Positions 5,993 through 6,357 of a DNA stretch of 6,357 bases are shown here, one piece after another. Source of the DNA: an uncultured Roseiflexaceae bacterium (GTDB taxonomy: Bacteria > Chloroflexota > Chloroflexia > Chloroflexales > Roseiflexaceae); contig CAIZHO010000071.1 of the NCBI GenBank assembly GCA_903932805.1, positions 1 to 6,357 on the forward strand, written 5' to 3'. Under the pieces are notes generated by a model. It saw only the letters and a list, made by a program, of their open reading frames with translations, ran no database searches and was not told where the DNA came from. A program made the translations under genes and the position numbers. The first letter of the stretch is position 1. Each line of letters starts with the position of its first letter.

Positions 5993-6357
5993 CACTCGTT
6001 GCACGAATACACAGCGGTGCATGAATGACCGAAGTAATAGGCATCATGGCAGGCACACGCAAGCGGTTCATGATGACATTAACGGCCAACATGCCCATCG
6101 TGTGGGCATCAATTTGCACCGTCGTCAGAACGCTTTCTTCACTCGCACCACTCACGTCACCAAACCCCGTCACGGTCATCCGCTCAGGCACCGCGATGCC
6201 TTTTTCGTGCAAGACCTTGAGGACCCCTTGCGCAACGGTATCGTCGCGACAAATTATTGCAGTCATCGCTGGGTACCGCTCGAGCATGCGCTCTGTTGCT
6301 GCACGGATGCTTTCATCGGTGGTTGTGCACGGCTCGATGTAGTCTGCAGCAAAACCA
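5967..6357 (-). CDS. LacI/GalR-family transcriptional repressor, C-terminal part only
   Basis: The frame is open from the window edge to a TAG at 5969-5967, giving the last 129 residues of a regulator; the N-terminal helix-turn-helix and first sensor subdomain lie outside. The visible part is the C-terminal effector-binding region of the LacI/GalR family, with a periplasmic-binding-protein-like fold. Diagnostic stretches are PAMTAIICRDDTVAQGVLKV, then GIAVPERMTVTGFGDVSGAS, and LTTVQIDAHTMGMLAVNVIM. The family usually has G-F-D-D where this protein has G-F-G-D. Such repressors bind a sugar or polyol signal and release operator DNA. The gene ends 33 bp before the dehydratase in the same direction, so the two are probably cotranscribed and the repressor may control its own operon. 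An ATG at 6287 is internal to the domain and not the true start. The ligand cannot be inferred. Confidence 0.9.
   Translation of the reverse strand, partial: GFAADYIEPCTTTDESIRAATERMLERYPAMTAIICRDDTVAQGVLKVLHEKGIAVPERMTVTGFGDVSGASEESVLTTVQIDAHTMGMLAVNVIMNRLRVPAMMPITSVIHAPLCIRATSGPPRLGVI

Noticed and set aside
5967..6287. Short 106-residue gene starting at the ATG at 6287
   Set aside because: The frame stays open to the window edge and the upstream residues continue the LacI/GalR sensor domain, so this ATG is internal to a larger gene.

Overview
The window is a stretch of bacterial chromosome with every supported gene on the minus strand, so transcription runs from high to low coordinates. 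Moderately high GC, a substrate-binding lipoprotein with an Ala/Pro/Glu/Thr-rich tether just after its lipobox, and a B12-dependent diol dehydratase next to a peptide/sugar-type ABC importer suggest a member of the Chloroflexota. This is inference from style; the window has no phylogenetic marker gene.

Layout in order of transcription. (1) 6357-5967: the C-terminal 129 residues of a LacI/GalR-family repressor whose DNA-binding end lies outside the window. (2) 5933-3699: a 744-residue adenosylcobalamin-dependent diol/glycerol dehydratase polypeptide in which the large (alpha) and medium (beta) subunits are fused in one reading frame. (3) 3695-3285: the small (gamma) subunit, three bases after the fusion gene's stop. 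(4) 3284-3026: an intergenic region with a 14-bp terminator-like hairpin, then a strong sigma-70-like promoter and a leader of about 110 nt. (5) 3025-1172: a family 5 extracytoplasmic substrate-binding lipoprotein. (6) 1171-1023: an intercistronic region with a perfect 12-bp hairpin and further inverted repeats. (7) 1022-24: a DppB/OppB-type permease with a GTG start. (8) 15-1: the first five codons of the next gene, presumably the partner DppC/OppC-type permease.

There seem to be two transcription units. The first, repressor plus dehydratase, would turn a 1,2-diol or glycerol into the corresponding aldehyde by radical chemistry. The second, an ABC importer, has its own promoter. The repressor probably senses a small sugar or polyol and may control its own operon, perhaps the importer too, but no classical LacI operator is evident. 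All catalytic and metal-binding residues I could align to the Klebsiella diol dehydratase are present. The residue matching Klebsiella Gln336, which helps limit substrate size, is Ala. Both the medium domain and the small subunit lack the N-terminal extensions that send such enzymes into bacterial microcompartments, and no shell, reactivase or aldehyde dehydrogenase gene is visible. The best reading is a soluble, two-polypeptide B12 diol dehydratase with possibly altered substrate range in a sugar/polyol catabolic locus. That is an unusual variant of a known enzyme rather than a wholly new system.
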